From: Anaeromyxobacter terrae
GTDB taxonomy: Bacteria > Myxococcota > Myxococcia > Myxococcales > Anaeromyxobacteraceae
Length of the DNA: 64,000 nt
Direction: 5' to 3'
Assembly (NCBI RefSeq): GCF_022690685.1
Contig: NZ_JALCYY010000007.1
Location: 62,001-126,000, forward strand
Shown here: in pieces, positions 17,094 through 27,438 of the stretch
Layout of the letters: every line of letters starts with the position of its first letter
Numbering within the stretch: position 1 is the first letter of the stretch
Translations under genes and position numbers: made by a program
The notes under the pieces: generated by a model
Seen by the model: only the letters and a program-made list of their open reading frames with translations
Told to the model about the DNA's origin: nothing
Databases searched by the model: none

Positions 17094-18329
17094 ATGAAGC
17101 CCATGGAGCTCGAGAAGCGGTACTGCCCCCAGAACTACCGTCCGTTGCCCGTGACGCTCGTGCGGGGCGAGGGCGCGTGGGTGTGGGACGACGGCGGCCG
17201 GAAGTACCTGGACATGATGAGCGCCTACTCCGCGGTGAGCCACGGCCACTCGCATCCCCGGCTGGTGAAGGTCCTCCAGGAGCAGGCGGCGAAGCTCGCC
17301 ATCGTCTCGCGCGCCTTCCACTCGGACACGCTCGGCCCCTTCCTCGCGACCCTGTGCGCCCGTACCGGGTTCGAGCAGGCGTTGCCGATGAACACCGGAG
17401 CCGAGGCGGTGGAGACCGCGATCAAGGCCGCGCGGCGCTGGGGACACCAGGTGAAGGGCATCCCGGAGGGCGAGGCCGAGATCGTCGTCGCGAGGGGGAA
17501 CTTCCACGGCCGCACGACGACGATCGTCGGGTTCTCCTCCGAGCCGGAGTACCGCCGCGGCTTCGGCCCCTTCGCTCCGGGGTTCCGCGCAGTGCCGTTC
17601 GGCGACGCGCGCGCGATGGCGGCGGCGGTGAACGAGCGCACCTGCGCCGTGCTGGTCGAGCCGATCCAGGGTGAGTCGGGCATCGTCGTGCCGCCGCAGG
17701 GATGGCTGCGCGAGGTCCGCCAGCTGTGCGACGAACGCAACGCGCTGCTCGTCCTCGATGAGATCCAGTCGGGGCTCGGGCGTACCGGGCGGTGGTTCGC
17801 CTTCGAGCACGAGCGCATCCGGCCGGACGGGCTCATCCTCGGGAAGGCGCTCGGGGGCGGGCTCCTGCCCGTGTCCGCTTTCTGCGCCGACCGCGAGGTG
17901 ATGGACGTCTTCGGCCCGGGGAGCCACGGCTCGACGTTCGGCGGGAATGCGCTCGCCGCCGCCGTCGGGCTCGAGGCGCTCAAGGTGCTCGACGAGGAGA
18001 AGCTGGTGGAGCGGAGCGCGTCCGGGGGGGCGTACATGCTCGAGCGGCTGCGCGCGATGCGGTCCCCGGCGCTGAAGGAGGTGCGCGGGCGAGGCCTCTG
18101 GGTCGGGGTCGAGCTCGATCCCGCGCGCGCCGACGCGCGCGACGTCTGCGAGCGCCTCGCCATGCTCGGCGTCCTCACGAAGGAGACGCACGACACCGTG
18201 ATCCGGCTCGCGCCCCCGCTGGTGGTGAACACGACGGAGCTCGACTGGGCGCTCGATCGGCTCCAGTCGGTCCTGGACGAGCTCGCGCCGCGGAGGACGA
18301 CGCGGTCCACCGTGGCAGGAAACGGCTAG
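17094..18329 (+). CDS. rocD: Ornithine aminotransferase
   Basis: A 411-residue class III PLP aminotransferase. The PLP lysine is K251 in LGKALGGG; MNTGAEAVETAIK and DEIQSGLGRTG are characteristic of the ornithine branch. It moves the delta-amino group of ornithine to 2-oxoglutarate, giving glutamate semialdehyde. Position between arginase and P5C dehydrogenase makes the assignment firm. The start at 17094 has GAGGAGGA seven bases ahead. The C-terminal tail after LDELAPRR is unlike the family and may be disordered. Confidence 0.94.
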   Translation: MKPMELEKRYCPQNYRPLPVTLVRGEGAWVWDDGGRKYLDMMSAYSAVSHGHSHPRLVKVLQEQAAKLAIVSRAFHSDTLGPFLATLCARTGFEQALPMNTGAEAVETAIKAARRWGHQVKGIPEGEAEIVVARGNFHGRTTTIVGFSSEPEYRRGFGPFAPGFRAVPFGDARAMAAAVNERTCAVLVEPIQGESGIVVPPQGWLREVRQLCDERNALLVLDEIQSGLGRTGRWFAFEHERIRPDGLILGKALGGGLLPVSAFCADREVMDVFGPGSHGSTFGGNALAAAVGLEALKVLDEEKLVERSASGGAYMLERLRAMRSPALKEVRGRGLWVGVELDPARADARDVCERLAMLGVLTKETHDTVIRLAPPLVVNTTELDWALDRLQSVLDELAPRRTTRSTVAGNG

Positions 18330-18462
18330 CGGGAGCGCAGCGGCGCGGCTGCCTTTTCCGCGCACCCAGGATCCAGATCCGAACGGCTCACGCGGGCGCC
18401 GCGGAGGGCGCCGCCGTCCGCCCTTGGCGCAGGCGCATGCAATGGCAATGGAGGAGAAACCC

Positions 18463-20100
<1,638 letters not shown>

Positions 20101-20102
20101 CC

Positions 20103-23057
20103 ATGGCATCGCGCGCCCTCGAGTTGCTGGACCAGGCCGGCGAGAACCTCCGCTGGCTCGAGGAGAAGCTCCCGTCGCTGTTCAGCGGCACGCTCCGGGC
20201 GGACGGCGACGCCATCTCGGCGCTCGCGATCGGGCTCGGCCGGCTCCGGAGCGACCGGCAGCTCGTGCTCGCCGACCGAGCCCACGAGCTCATCCTGGCG
20301 AAGCTCGACGTCCCCGGCTCGATCTTCGAGACGCTGCGCCAGATCCAGGACCGGGACATCTCGCGGGCGGAGATCTCCCACTCTCGCGTTGCGGTGCCCG
20401 GCAACGAGCGCGCGCTCGAGCTCCAGCGCTACGTGTTCGATCGGAAACCGGACGCGCTCGTCCGGCAGGCGGGCGCGCCGGGCATGCCGGAGCGCGTTCG
20501 CCGGGACGTCCTCGCCGCGCTCTCGGACCTGGACCCGGCGCTCGGGCCGGAGGCGCAGGAAGAGCTCCTCCGCGTCCTGTGGCTCAACGATCCGCGCTAC
20601 GTCCACGCCGCGCCGCCGCCGGAGGTGGCGCGGATGCTGCGGCTGCTGCACCAGGGGCGGTCGAACGCGGGCTTCTTCCTCGGCGTGGAGCCGCCGGAAG
20701 ACGGGGACGCCGAGCCGAACGAGGTGAACATCCTGTTCGCGGTGGAGAGCCCGCCGCCGCGCGACCACCTCACCCAGCTGGTGGAGGTCCTCCACGGGCT
20801 CGACCTCGGCGTGCGCCGTTTGCTCGCGATGACGGTCAGCACCGGTGGCCACCCGTTCTTCCTGGGCAGCTTCCACGTGGCGCACCGGCGCGGCGCTCCC
20901 CTGCGGGAGGGCACCGAGCTCTTCTGGAGGCTGCGGCGGCTCCTCTACAACACGCAGATCCTCGCGACCGAGTCGGCCGCCTACCAGGACTTCGTGCTCA
21001 CGGGGGTGATGAACGGCGAGGAGGCCTCGCTCGTCAACGCCTTCATCGGCTTCTGCCACACGAACTGCGCTCACAACCAGCCCCACCGCTACACGCTCGA
21101 AGACGTGGTGCGCGCCTTCCGCTCCCACCCGGACATGGCGCTCCGGCTCGTGCGGCTCTTCGAGGCGCGCTTCGACCCGAACGTCGCGGACCGTGAGGCG
21201 CGTTACGCCGCGGAGCTGGAGGGGGTCGAGCGGGAGGTCCACGCCTACAACACCGGCCACCGGCAGCTCGACGACTTCCGCCGGACGCTCTTCCGGACCG
21301 CGCTCGTGTTCGTGCGCCGGACGCTCAAGACCAACTTCTTCGTGGCGGAGAAGCACGCGCTCGCGTTCCGGCTCGACCCGGCCTATCTCGACGACCTCGG
21401 CCCGACGTTCACCGGCGACCTTCCGCAGCAGCCACCCTTCCGCGTCACGTTCTTCTTCGGCCGCAGCGGGCTCGGCTACCACATCGGGTTTGCCGACATC
21501 GCGCGTGGAGGGTGGCGCACCGTCTTCGCCAAGACCCGCGACGACTACGTCACCGTGGCAAACACGATCTTCCGCGAGAACTACGTCCTCGCCCACACCC
21601 AGCACCTGAAGAACAAGGACATCTACGAGGGCGGGTCGAAGATGGTGTGCGTCCTCCACGCGAGCGACGTGGAGACCCGAGAGCAGCTCGTCCAGCGGCT
21701 GCACAAGCTGCAGTGGGAGTTCGCGAACGCGTTCCTCGACGTCTTCGTCACGGAGGGCGGCAGGCCGAAGGATGCGCGGGTGGTGGACTACTACGGGGAG
21801 GAGGAGCCCATCGAGCTCGGCCCCGACGAGAACATGCACGACGAGATGATCGAGGCGATCGCCGAGCTCTCGGTCCGCCGCGGCTACGTGCTCGGAAGCG
21901 GCATCATGTCGAGCAAGAGGGTGGGCATCAACCACAAGCAGTACGGCGTGACCTCGCTCGGCATCGTGACCTTCGCCGAGATCGCCATGCGCGAGCAGGG
22001 CGTCGACATCCGCCGCGACCCGTTCACCGTGAAGCTCTCCGGTGGCCCGAACGGCGACGTCGCCGGGAACGGGCTGCGCTTGCTCCTCGAGCGGTGCCCG
22101 CGCGCGAGCATCAGGCTCATCGTGGACGGGACGGCGGCGCTCTTCGATCCGGCGGGGCTCGATCGCGAGGCCCTGCGGCAGATCGTGCTGCGCGCCGACG
22201 CGGACGCGTTCGACCCCGCGCGCCTCTCGCCGGGAGGGTTCGTCCTCTACCGCAGCGCGCGCCGGACCGAGGGCCTGCGCGATCTGTTCCGCCGCGTCGA
22301 GCAGACCGCGTCCGGTCCGCAGGAGGACTGGGTGACGGTCGACGAGTTCCACAAGGAGTTCGACGGGCTGCTGTTCGAGGTGCAGGCGGACCTCTTCATC
22401 CCGGCGGGCGGGCGGCCCGAGACCATCGACGGGGACAACTGGCGCCGGTTCCTCGGACCCGACGGGAAGCCGTCCGCGCGCGTCATCGTCGAGGGCGCGA
22501 ACTCGTTCCTCACGCCCGAGGCCCGCCTGCGGCTCCAGGAGACCGGCGCCGTGGTGCTCCGCGACGCGTCCGCCAACAAGTGCGGCGTCATCTCGTCGTC
22601 ATACGAGATCATCGGCAACCTGCTCTTCTCCGCCGCCGAGTTCCTGGAGCACAAGGAGAGGTACGTCCGGGACGTGCTCGAGATCCTCGAGCGGCGCGCC
22701 GCGGACGAGGCGCGGCTCATCATGCGCCGGCATCGGGAGGGGGCGGGCAACCGCAGCTTCACCGAGATCTCCGACGCGGTGAGCCTCGAGATCAACGCGA
22801 ACAAGGCCCGCCTCTTCGCCTTCTTCCAGTCGCGGCCCGAGCTCGCCGGACGCCCGCTCTACCGCAAGGCGCTCCTCGCGCACCTGCCGCGCCTCGTCCG
22901 CGAGACCCCTCCCCTTCGCGATCGCATCGATCGCCTGCCGCCCAAGTACCGCTCGGCCATCCTCGCGGCGGAGATCGGCGCGGCCATGGTCTACCGGCGT
23001 TCGCTCGAGCCCGACTTCGCGGCGGCGCTCGAGGACTACGTGTCCGGGATGGTCTGA
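20103..23057 (+). CDS. NAD-specific glutamate dehydrogenase, large (about 110 kDa) type
   Basis: A 984-residue protein, between the usual 450-residue hexameric enzymes and the 1600-residue bacterial type, and similar in size to the GDH-115 class. The catalytic domain spans about 440-800: GLGYHIGFADIARGGWR, HLKNKDIYEGGSKMV and the dinucleotide-binding SGGPNGDVAGNGLRLLLE. The enzyme oxidatively deaminates glutamate to 2-oxoglutarate and ammonium, completing arginine degradation. The N-terminal 440 residues probably carry regulatory domains. It begins two bases after pruA on the same strand and is the last gene of the arginine block; the Lrp gene converges on it. Confidence 0.93.
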   Translation: MASRALELLDQAGENLRWLEEKLPSLFSGTLRADGDAISALAIGLGRLRSDRQLVLADRAHELILAKLDVPGSIFETLRQIQDRDISRAEISHSRVAVPGNERALELQRYVFDRKPDALVRQAGAPGMPERVRRDVLAALSDLDPALGPEAQEELLRVLWLNDPRYVHAAPPPEVARMLRLLHQGRSNAGFFLGVEPPEDGDAEPNEVNILFAVESPPPRDHLTQLVEVLHGLDLGVRRLLAMTVSTGGHPFFLGSFHVAHRRGAPLREGTELFWRLRRLLYNTQILATESAAYQDFVLTGVMNGEEASLVNAFIGFCHTNCAHNQPHRYTLEDVVRAFRSHPDMALRLVRLFEARFDPNVADREARYAAELEGVEREVHAYNTGHRQLDDFRRTLFRTALVFVRRTLKTNFFVAEKHALAFRLDPAYLDDLGPTFTGDLPQQPPFRVTFFFGRSGLGYHIGFADIARGGWRTVFAKTRDDYVTVANTIFRENYVLAHTQHLKNKDIYEGGSKMVCVLHASDVETREQLVQRLHKLQWEFANAFLDVFVTEGGRPKDARVVDYYGEEEPIELGPDENMHDEMIEAIAELSVRRGYVLGSGIMSSKRVGINHKQYGVTSLGIVTFAEIAMREQGVDIRRDPFTVKLSGGPNGDVAGNGLRLLLERCPRASIRLIVDGTAALFDPAGLDREALRQIVLRADADAFDPARLSPGGFVLYRSARRTEGLRDLFRRVEQTASGPQEDWVTVDEFHKEFDGLLFEVQADLFIPAGGRPETIDGDNWRRFLGPDGKPSARVIVEGANSFLTPEARLRLQETGAVVLRDASANKCGVISSSYEIIGNLLFSAAEFLEHKERYVRDVLEILERRAADEARLIMRRHREGAGNRSFTEISDAVSLEINANKARLFAFFQSRPELAGRPLYRKALLAHLPRLVRETPPLRDRIDRLPPKYRSAILAAEIGAAMVYRRSLEPDFAAALEDYVSGMV

Positions 23058-23124
23058 CGGGCGCTGCCCCGAGGCTGATGCCCGCTGCGGCGCGCGCTGG
23101 GGTCCGCGCGCTCGCGCCGGCGAC

Positions 23125-23625
23125 TCACCCCTCGTCGGCGGCCGTGACCGGGTACCCGCCGAACTCGCGGACGGGGCTCAGCACGATGCTCGTCGAGATG
23201 CGGGCAACCGGGAGCCTCGGATCGTCGATCCAGGAGGCCGTCAGCTCGCGATAGCGATCGAGGCTGGGGCAGACGATGCGCGCGACGTAGTCGATCTGCC
23301 CGCTCACCAGGTAGCAGTCGATGACCTCCGGGCAGGCGCGGAGCACCTTGTCGAACGCCGCCTGGGCGGCCTGGGTCTGGTCGCGGAGCGTGATCTCCGC
23401 GAAGAAGGTCGTCTGCCCGGAGACCGCCTTGAAGTCGACGATCGCCATGTAGCGCCGGATGTAGCTCTCGCGCTCGAGCCGGTTCACCCGCTCGAGGCAA
23501 GGCCGGGGCGAGAGGCCCACCAGCTCGGAGAGCCGCTGGTTCGTGATGCGGCCGTCGCTCTGCAGGATGGTGAGGATCTTCGCGTCGATCTGATCCAGCT
23601 TCCGCGACTTCGTGCCGTCAGCCAT
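23125..23625 (-). CDS. Lrp/AsnC family transcriptional regulator
   Basis: A 166-residue regulator. The helix-turn-helix is at about 10-55 (LDQIDAKILTILQSDGRITNQRLSELVGLS), and an RAM effector domain follows at about 70-150 (FFAEITLRDQ, CYLVSGQIDYVARIV). Family members bind amino acids and wrap DNA as octamers. Its ATG overlaps the stop of the class III aminotransferase gene by eight bases, placing it last in the catIJ-containing operon. It is a good candidate to bind the repeated 63-bp module upstream of the transporter, rocF and rocD genes, but this is inference; a second Lrp gene lies at 37755. Confidence 0.95.
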   Translation of the reverse strand: MADGTKSRKLDQIDAKILTILQSDGRITNQRLSELVGLSPRPCLERVNRLERESYIRRYMAIVDFKAVSGQTTFFAEITLRDQTQAAQAAFDKVLRACPEVIDCYLVSGQIDYVARIVCPSLDRYRELTASWIDDPRLPVARISTSIVLSPVREFGGYPVTAADEG

Positions 23626-24973
23626 GGCGCACCCTCTCGACCGCCTGATTCAGCGCCACCGTGAACCGCTCCGTCAAGTCGTCGATTTCGGAATCGCTGA
23701 TCACGAACGGCGGAGCGAGGCAGCAGACGTCGCCGTCGACGCCATTCGCCTGCCCGACGTTCGTCCAGGTCATGAGCCCGGCGCGCAGCGCGGCGTCCGA
23801 GAGCGTCTCCGCGAACCTGAGCCTGCGCGGGAAGGGGGCGCGGGTGGCCTTGTCCGCGACGAGCTCGACGCCGGCCAGGAGCCCGCGCCCGCGAACGTCG
23901 CCCACGTACGGCAGCTCGCGGAGCGCCTCGAGGCGCGCGTGCAAGAGCGCGCCCATCCGCCGGCAGCGCTCGACGAGGCCGTGCCGCTCGACGTGGCGGA
24001 CCGCGGCGAGCCCGGCCGCCGCCAGCACCGGATGGTGGCTGAAGGTCTGCGCATGGAGCATCGCACCCGAGCCCTTCGCGATCGGGTCGATCACCCGACG
24101 CGAGGTGGCGACCGCGGAAAGGGGCGCGTAGCCGCCGGTGATCCCCTTGCCGAGGACCATGATGTCGGGAGCGACGCCGAACTGCTCGATGGCCCACCAG
24201 GTACCCGTCCGCCCGGCCCCCACCAGGACCTCGTCCGCGATGAAGAGGATCTCCCGCCGATCGCAGATCTCCCGGATGCGGCGGAAGTAGTCGCCGCGAG
24301 GGACCGAGTGTCCGGTCGAGCTCCCGCCGACGGGCTCTGCGATGAAGGCCGCCACCTGGTCCGCGCCCAGCTCGTCGAGCGCCACCTCGAGCACCGAGCC
24401 ATCGCAGACCGCGCAGGGCTCGCTCGGGACGCCGCCGCACCGGCAGCGATACGCGTACGGAGCCGGGATGCGGTGCACGTCGACGAGCCACTCGCGGTAG
24501 CAGGTCTTGTAGTGCTCGCGCGCCGAGGCAGAGAGCGCGAGCAGCGTGTTGCCGTGGTACGCGGGCGTGAGCGCGATGATCTTGTGCTTCGACGGCCGGC
24601 CGACCTCGACCCAGTGCTGCCGGGCCAGCTTGAGGGCCGCCTCCACCGCCTCGGAGCCGCTGCAGAGGAAGTAGAGCTTGTCGAGTGGCGGCGGCAAGAG
24701 CCGCGAGAGCTCCGCGGCGAGCGCCTCCACCGGCTCGGTGGTGAAGGCAGTGCCGTTCACGTAGGCGATCTGCGCGGCCTGCTCCGCCATCGCCTCGCCG
24801 ATCTCCCGGACGCCGTGCCCGAGGTTCGCGACGAACGCGCCGCCCGATGCGTCGAGGTAGCGCCGCCCCTCCGAGTCGACGAGCCACGCCCCCTCGCCAC
24901 GCACCACGAGCGGATAGCTCCGGCCGAGCTTCCGGTAGAAGACGTTCGACTCGGGATAGCGGAACGCGCTCAC
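23618..24973 (-). CDS. Class III aminotransferase, possible beta-amino acid transaminase
   Basis: A 451-residue PLP enzyme. The PLP lysine is K276 in VLGKGITGG, and CSGSEAVEAALKLARQ and IADEVLVGAGRTG are intact. The family includes omega- and beta-amino acid transaminases as well as DAPA and taurine aminotransferases, so substrate is not fixed by sequence. The insert YRCRCGGVPSEPCAVCDG carries four cysteines in a CxC...CxxC pattern and could bind metal. The start is the GTG at 24973, whose GTGA overlaps the catJ stop. In this operon, conversion of 3-aminoadipate to 3-oxoadipate, the CatI/CatJ substrate, is the proposed role. Confidence 0.88.
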   Translation of the reverse strand: MSAFRYPESNVFYRKLGRSYPLVVRGEGAWLVDSEGRRYLDASGGAFVANLGHGVREIGEAMAEQAAQIAYVNGTAFTTEPVEALAAELSRLLPPPLDKLYFLCSGSEAVEAALKLARQHWVEVGRPSKHKIIALTPAYHGNTLLALSASAREHYKTCYREWLVDVHRIPAPYAYRCRCGGVPSEPCAVCDGSVLEVALDELGADQVAAFIAEPVGGSSTGHSVPRGDYFRRIREICDRREILFIADEVLVGAGRTGTWWAIEQFGVAPDIMVLGKGITGGYAPLSAVATSRRVIDPIAKGSGAMLHAQTFSHHPVLAAAGLAAVRHVERHGLVERCRRMGALLHARLEALRELPYVGDVRGRGLLAGVELVADKATRAPFPRRLRFAETLSDAALRAGLMTWTNVGQANGVDGDVCCLAPPFVISDSEIDDLTERFTVALNQAVERVRHG

Positions 24974-25737
24974 GAGAGGTACAGCCCCCGCGGATCGAGG
25001 ACTTCCCGGAGCAGCCGGAGCTCCTCGCCCGTCGGTCCCGCCACGGTGTCGAGGGCGGCGCCCACGCGCAGCGGCCAGCCGACGCCGCGCTCCACGTCCT
25101 CGACGGCGACGCCGGGGTAGAGCGCGGTGAGGACCATCTCGCCGGTGGACGGATCGGACTCCAGGATGGCCTTGTCGGTGACCACCTTCACTGGGCCGGC
25201 GCCAGGCATCCCGAGCTCCCGGCGCGATCGCCCGTGGCTCCGCTGGCCGGGGCTCGTGACGAAGTCCACCTCCGCCGGGAACGAGCGCGCGCTGAGGCGG
25301 CTGATCACGAGCACGCGCCGGGCGTGGACGGCGATCTCGGGCGCGCCGCCGGCGCCTGGCAGGCGGACCTTCGGCTCGCGGTAGCTCCCGACCACGGTCG
25401 TGTTGATGTTTCCCCACCGGTCGATCTGCGCCCCGCCGAGGAAGCCCACCCCGACGCGGCCGTTCTGCAGGAACAGCTGGAACACGTCCGCCATCGGGCA
25501 GACCATGAGGCTGCCCGTGACGAGCGACGGATCGCCGATCGAGACCGGCAGCCGGTCCGGCGCCGCGCCTATGGCGCCGGACTCGTAGATGAGGACCAGG
25601 TTGGGAGCGTGCAGCGCGCGCGCGAGGTTGCACGCAAGGTTCGGCAGGCCGATGCCCACGAACGTCACCTCGCCGTCACGGAGCTCCCGGGCGGCGACCG
25701 CGGCCATCATCTCGGAAGGCGTGTAGTCAGTAGCCAT
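24970..25737 (-). CDS. catJ: 3-oxoadipate CoA-transferase subunit B (CatJ/GctB family)
   Basis: A 255-residue CoA-transferase subunit. The sequence TFVGIGLPNLACNLARALHAPN, LIYESGAIGA, GNINTTVVG and KVRLPGAGGAPEIA follow the CatJ/glutaconate CoA-transferase beta pattern. With subunit A it would move CoA from succinyl-CoA to 3-oxoadipate. It overlaps subunit A by 11 bases and the aminotransferase by four, so all three are translationally coupled. GGGGTGAG precedes the ATG. Glutaconate or another dicarboxylate is the main alternative substrate. Confidence 0.88.
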   Translation of the reverse strand: MATDYTPSEMMAAVAARELRDGEVTFVGIGLPNLACNLARALHAPNLVLIYESGAIGAAPDRLPVSIGDPSLVTGSLMVCPMADVFQLFLQNGRVGVGFLGGAQIDRWGNINTTVVGSYREPKVRLPGAGGAPEIAVHARRVLVISRLSARSFPAEVDFVTSPGQRSHGRSRRELGMPGAGPVKVVTDKAILESDPSTGEMVLTALYPGVAVEDVERGVGWPLRVGAALDTVAGPTGEELRLLREVLDPRGLYLS

Positions 25738-26632
25738 AGCTCACCCCGGCGCAGATCCGCGGGCGCGCCCCGAGCCGCTCCGCGAGGGCTGGCTGGCGCC
25801 GCATGTACTCGGCCCGGTCCGTCACCCCGTACACGTGCTCGTCGAGGTAGGCGCGGAGCCGGCCCGGGTCGCGCGAGATCTCCTCCCACGCGACATAGAA
25901 CTCGTTGTCGCGATCGTAGTGGCCCTGCGCGTACGACGGGTGACAGCCCCACGGCTCGACCACCACCGCGTCGACGATCAGGCCGGGGATGAGCGTGCGG
26001 TTGGGATCGGCGCGGATGACGCTCTCGTCGACGAGCTCCTCCACCACCACGATCACCCGCTTCGAGGCGAACGCCGCCTCCTTCTGCACGCCCATGAGGC
26101 CCCACACCTGGGCGTTGCCGTGGTGGTCGGCGCGCTGGGCGTGGACGATGGTGACGTCGGGGTTGAGCGCCGGGACCGCCGCCAGCGTCTCGCCGGTGAA
26201 CGGGCAGTTGACCGTCCGGATGAGCGGGTTCGCCGCGGGGAGGTCCGTGCCCATGTAGTTGCGCATCACGCCGAAGGGCAGCCGGGCAGCGCCCGCCGAG
26301 AGGCGCGTCACCATCCCGAAGTGGCTGTACTCCTCGAGCTCGAGCTCGGCCGGCCTCGCCTCGACCGCGCGGCGGAACGCGTGCAGCGAGCCGGCGCCGG
26401 GGTTGCCCGCCCAGGAGAAGATCAGCTTCCGGGCGCAGCCCGCGGCGATCATCTGGTCGTAGATCACGTCCGGCGTCAGCCGCGCGAGCGTCAACTCACG
26501 GCGCCGCTGTCGAATGACCTCGTGCGCGGCGGCGAAGCAGATGAGGTGGGTGAAGCCCTCGATGACGAGGGTGTCCCCGTCCCGGACGTGGGCGGCGATC
26601 GCGTCCTTCATCGTGACGACCTTCGAGTGCAT
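25727..26632 (-). CDS. catI: 3-oxoadipate CoA-transferase subunit A (CatI/GctA family)
   Basis: A 301-residue subunit with the whole-length CatI pattern: VIEGFTHLICFAAAHEVIRQ, GCARKLIFSWAGNPGAGSLH, NCPFTGETLAAVP, DVTIVHAQRAD, WGLMGVQKEAA and CHPSYAQGHYDRDN. CatI/CatJ enzymes of Pseudomonas are 3-oxoadipate CoA-transferases, distinct in sequence from PcaI/PcaJ and related to glutaconate CoA-transferase. No catechol or protocatechuate genes are in the window, so 3-oxoadipate must have another source if the assignment holds. The ATG at 26632 follows GAGGGTGA. The GntR gene ends 51 bases upstream. Confidence 0.88.
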   Translation of the reverse strand: MHSKVVTMKDAIAAHVRDGDTLVIEGFTHLICFAAAHEVIRQRRRELTLARLTPDVIYDQMIAAGCARKLIFSWAGNPGAGSLHAFRRAVEARPAELELEEYSHFGMVTRLSAGAARLPFGVMRNYMGTDLPAANPLIRTVNCPFTGETLAAVPALNPDVTIVHAQRADHHGNAQVWGLMGVQKEAAFASKRVIVVVEELVDESVIRADPNRTLIPGLIVDAVVVEPWGCHPSYAQGHYDRDNEFYVAWEEISRDPGRLRAYLDEHVYGVTDRAEYMRRQPALAERLGARPRICAGVSYGY

Positions 26633-26683
26633 GCGTCACCCTCGCGTGGCGCGGCCGGAGGCGCGTCCAGCCGCGGCGGTGGG

Positions 26684-27364
26684 CTACCGATCCAGCGCCG
26701 AGACCAGGAGCTCGGCGGCGCCGGTGAGGTGGCGCTCGAGCAGCTTCGCCGCCCGGTCGCCGTCGCGCGCGCGCAGCGCCGCGAAGAGCTTCCGGTGCTC
26801 GGCCTCGAACTCGCGACGGTGCTTCAGCATCAGGCCGTGGACGCGCCAGTAGCGATCCACGCGCCGCAGGAGGCCATCGATGAGCTCCCGCAGCCGCGGG
26901 CGGCTGTCGAGGTCGTAGACGAGGCGGTGGAAGTCGAGGTCGTACGAGCCCCAGGTGGCGTCGTCCCGCGCACGCTCCGTCAGCTTCAGGAGCTCCTCGG
27001 CTCGGGCGAGGGCCGCGTCCGTGAGCCGTGGGGCCGCGCGGCGCACCGCGGCGGTCTCTAGGATCGCGCGGATCTCGTAGATCTCCCGGATCTCGTCGGG
27101 GGTGTGCGCCGTCACCGTGGCGCCGTGGTTCGGCTGGTAGGTGACGAGGCCCTCCGACTGGAGCTGCCGGAGCGCCTCGCGCACCGGGATGTGGCTGACC
27201 TCGAGCTGGGCCGCGATCTCCTGCTGCGGGAGCGGGTCGTTGGCCTTCAGGTGCCCGCTGGTGATCGCCTCCCGGAGCACCTCCGCGACGAGCTCGTGGG
27301 TGGAGAGCCTACGCGAGGTGGGCAGGCGGTCGAGGATCCGATCGAGTTGCACGCCACCTGTCAT
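26684..27364 (-). CDS. GntR family regulator, FCD (FadR-like) type
   Basis: A 226-residue regulator. The winged helix-turn-helix is at about 18-85 (LRQLQSEGLVTYQPNHGATV), with the FCD effector domain at about 95-215 (YEIRAILETAAVRRAAPRL, DFHRLVYDLDSRPRL and a metal-ligand histidine in EHRKLFAALRARD). FCD regulators sense organic or amino acids and bind AT-rich palindromes. It lies inside the lysine-type catabolic operon, between the aldehyde dehydrogenase and catI, and a fitting palindrome sits in the divergent promoter at 29061. The start ATG at 27364 lacks a strong ribosome site. Confidence 0.93.
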   Translation of the reverse strand: MTGGVQLDRILDRLPTSRRLSTHELVAEVLREAITSGHLKANDPLPQQEIAAQLEVSHIPVREALRQLQSEGLVTYQPNHGATVTAHTPDEIREIYEIRAILETAAVRRAAPRLTDAALARAEELLKLTERARDDATWGSYDLDFHRLVYDLDSRPRLRELIDGLLRRVDRYWRVHGLMLKHRREFEAEHRKLFAALRARDGDRAAKLLERHLTGAAELLVSALDR

Positions 27365-27438
27365 AGAGCAGGCGGCGCGCGGTGTCCAAGGCCCGGGCGC
27401 CAGGTCGTGGGCGGCGGCGTCGAGCGCGCCTGCCGCGA

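Noticed and set aside
18374-18450. Fourth copy of the 63-bp module before pruA (CAGATCCGAACGGCT)
   Set aside because: The first box has an insertion and no second box occurs at the expected 52-base distance.
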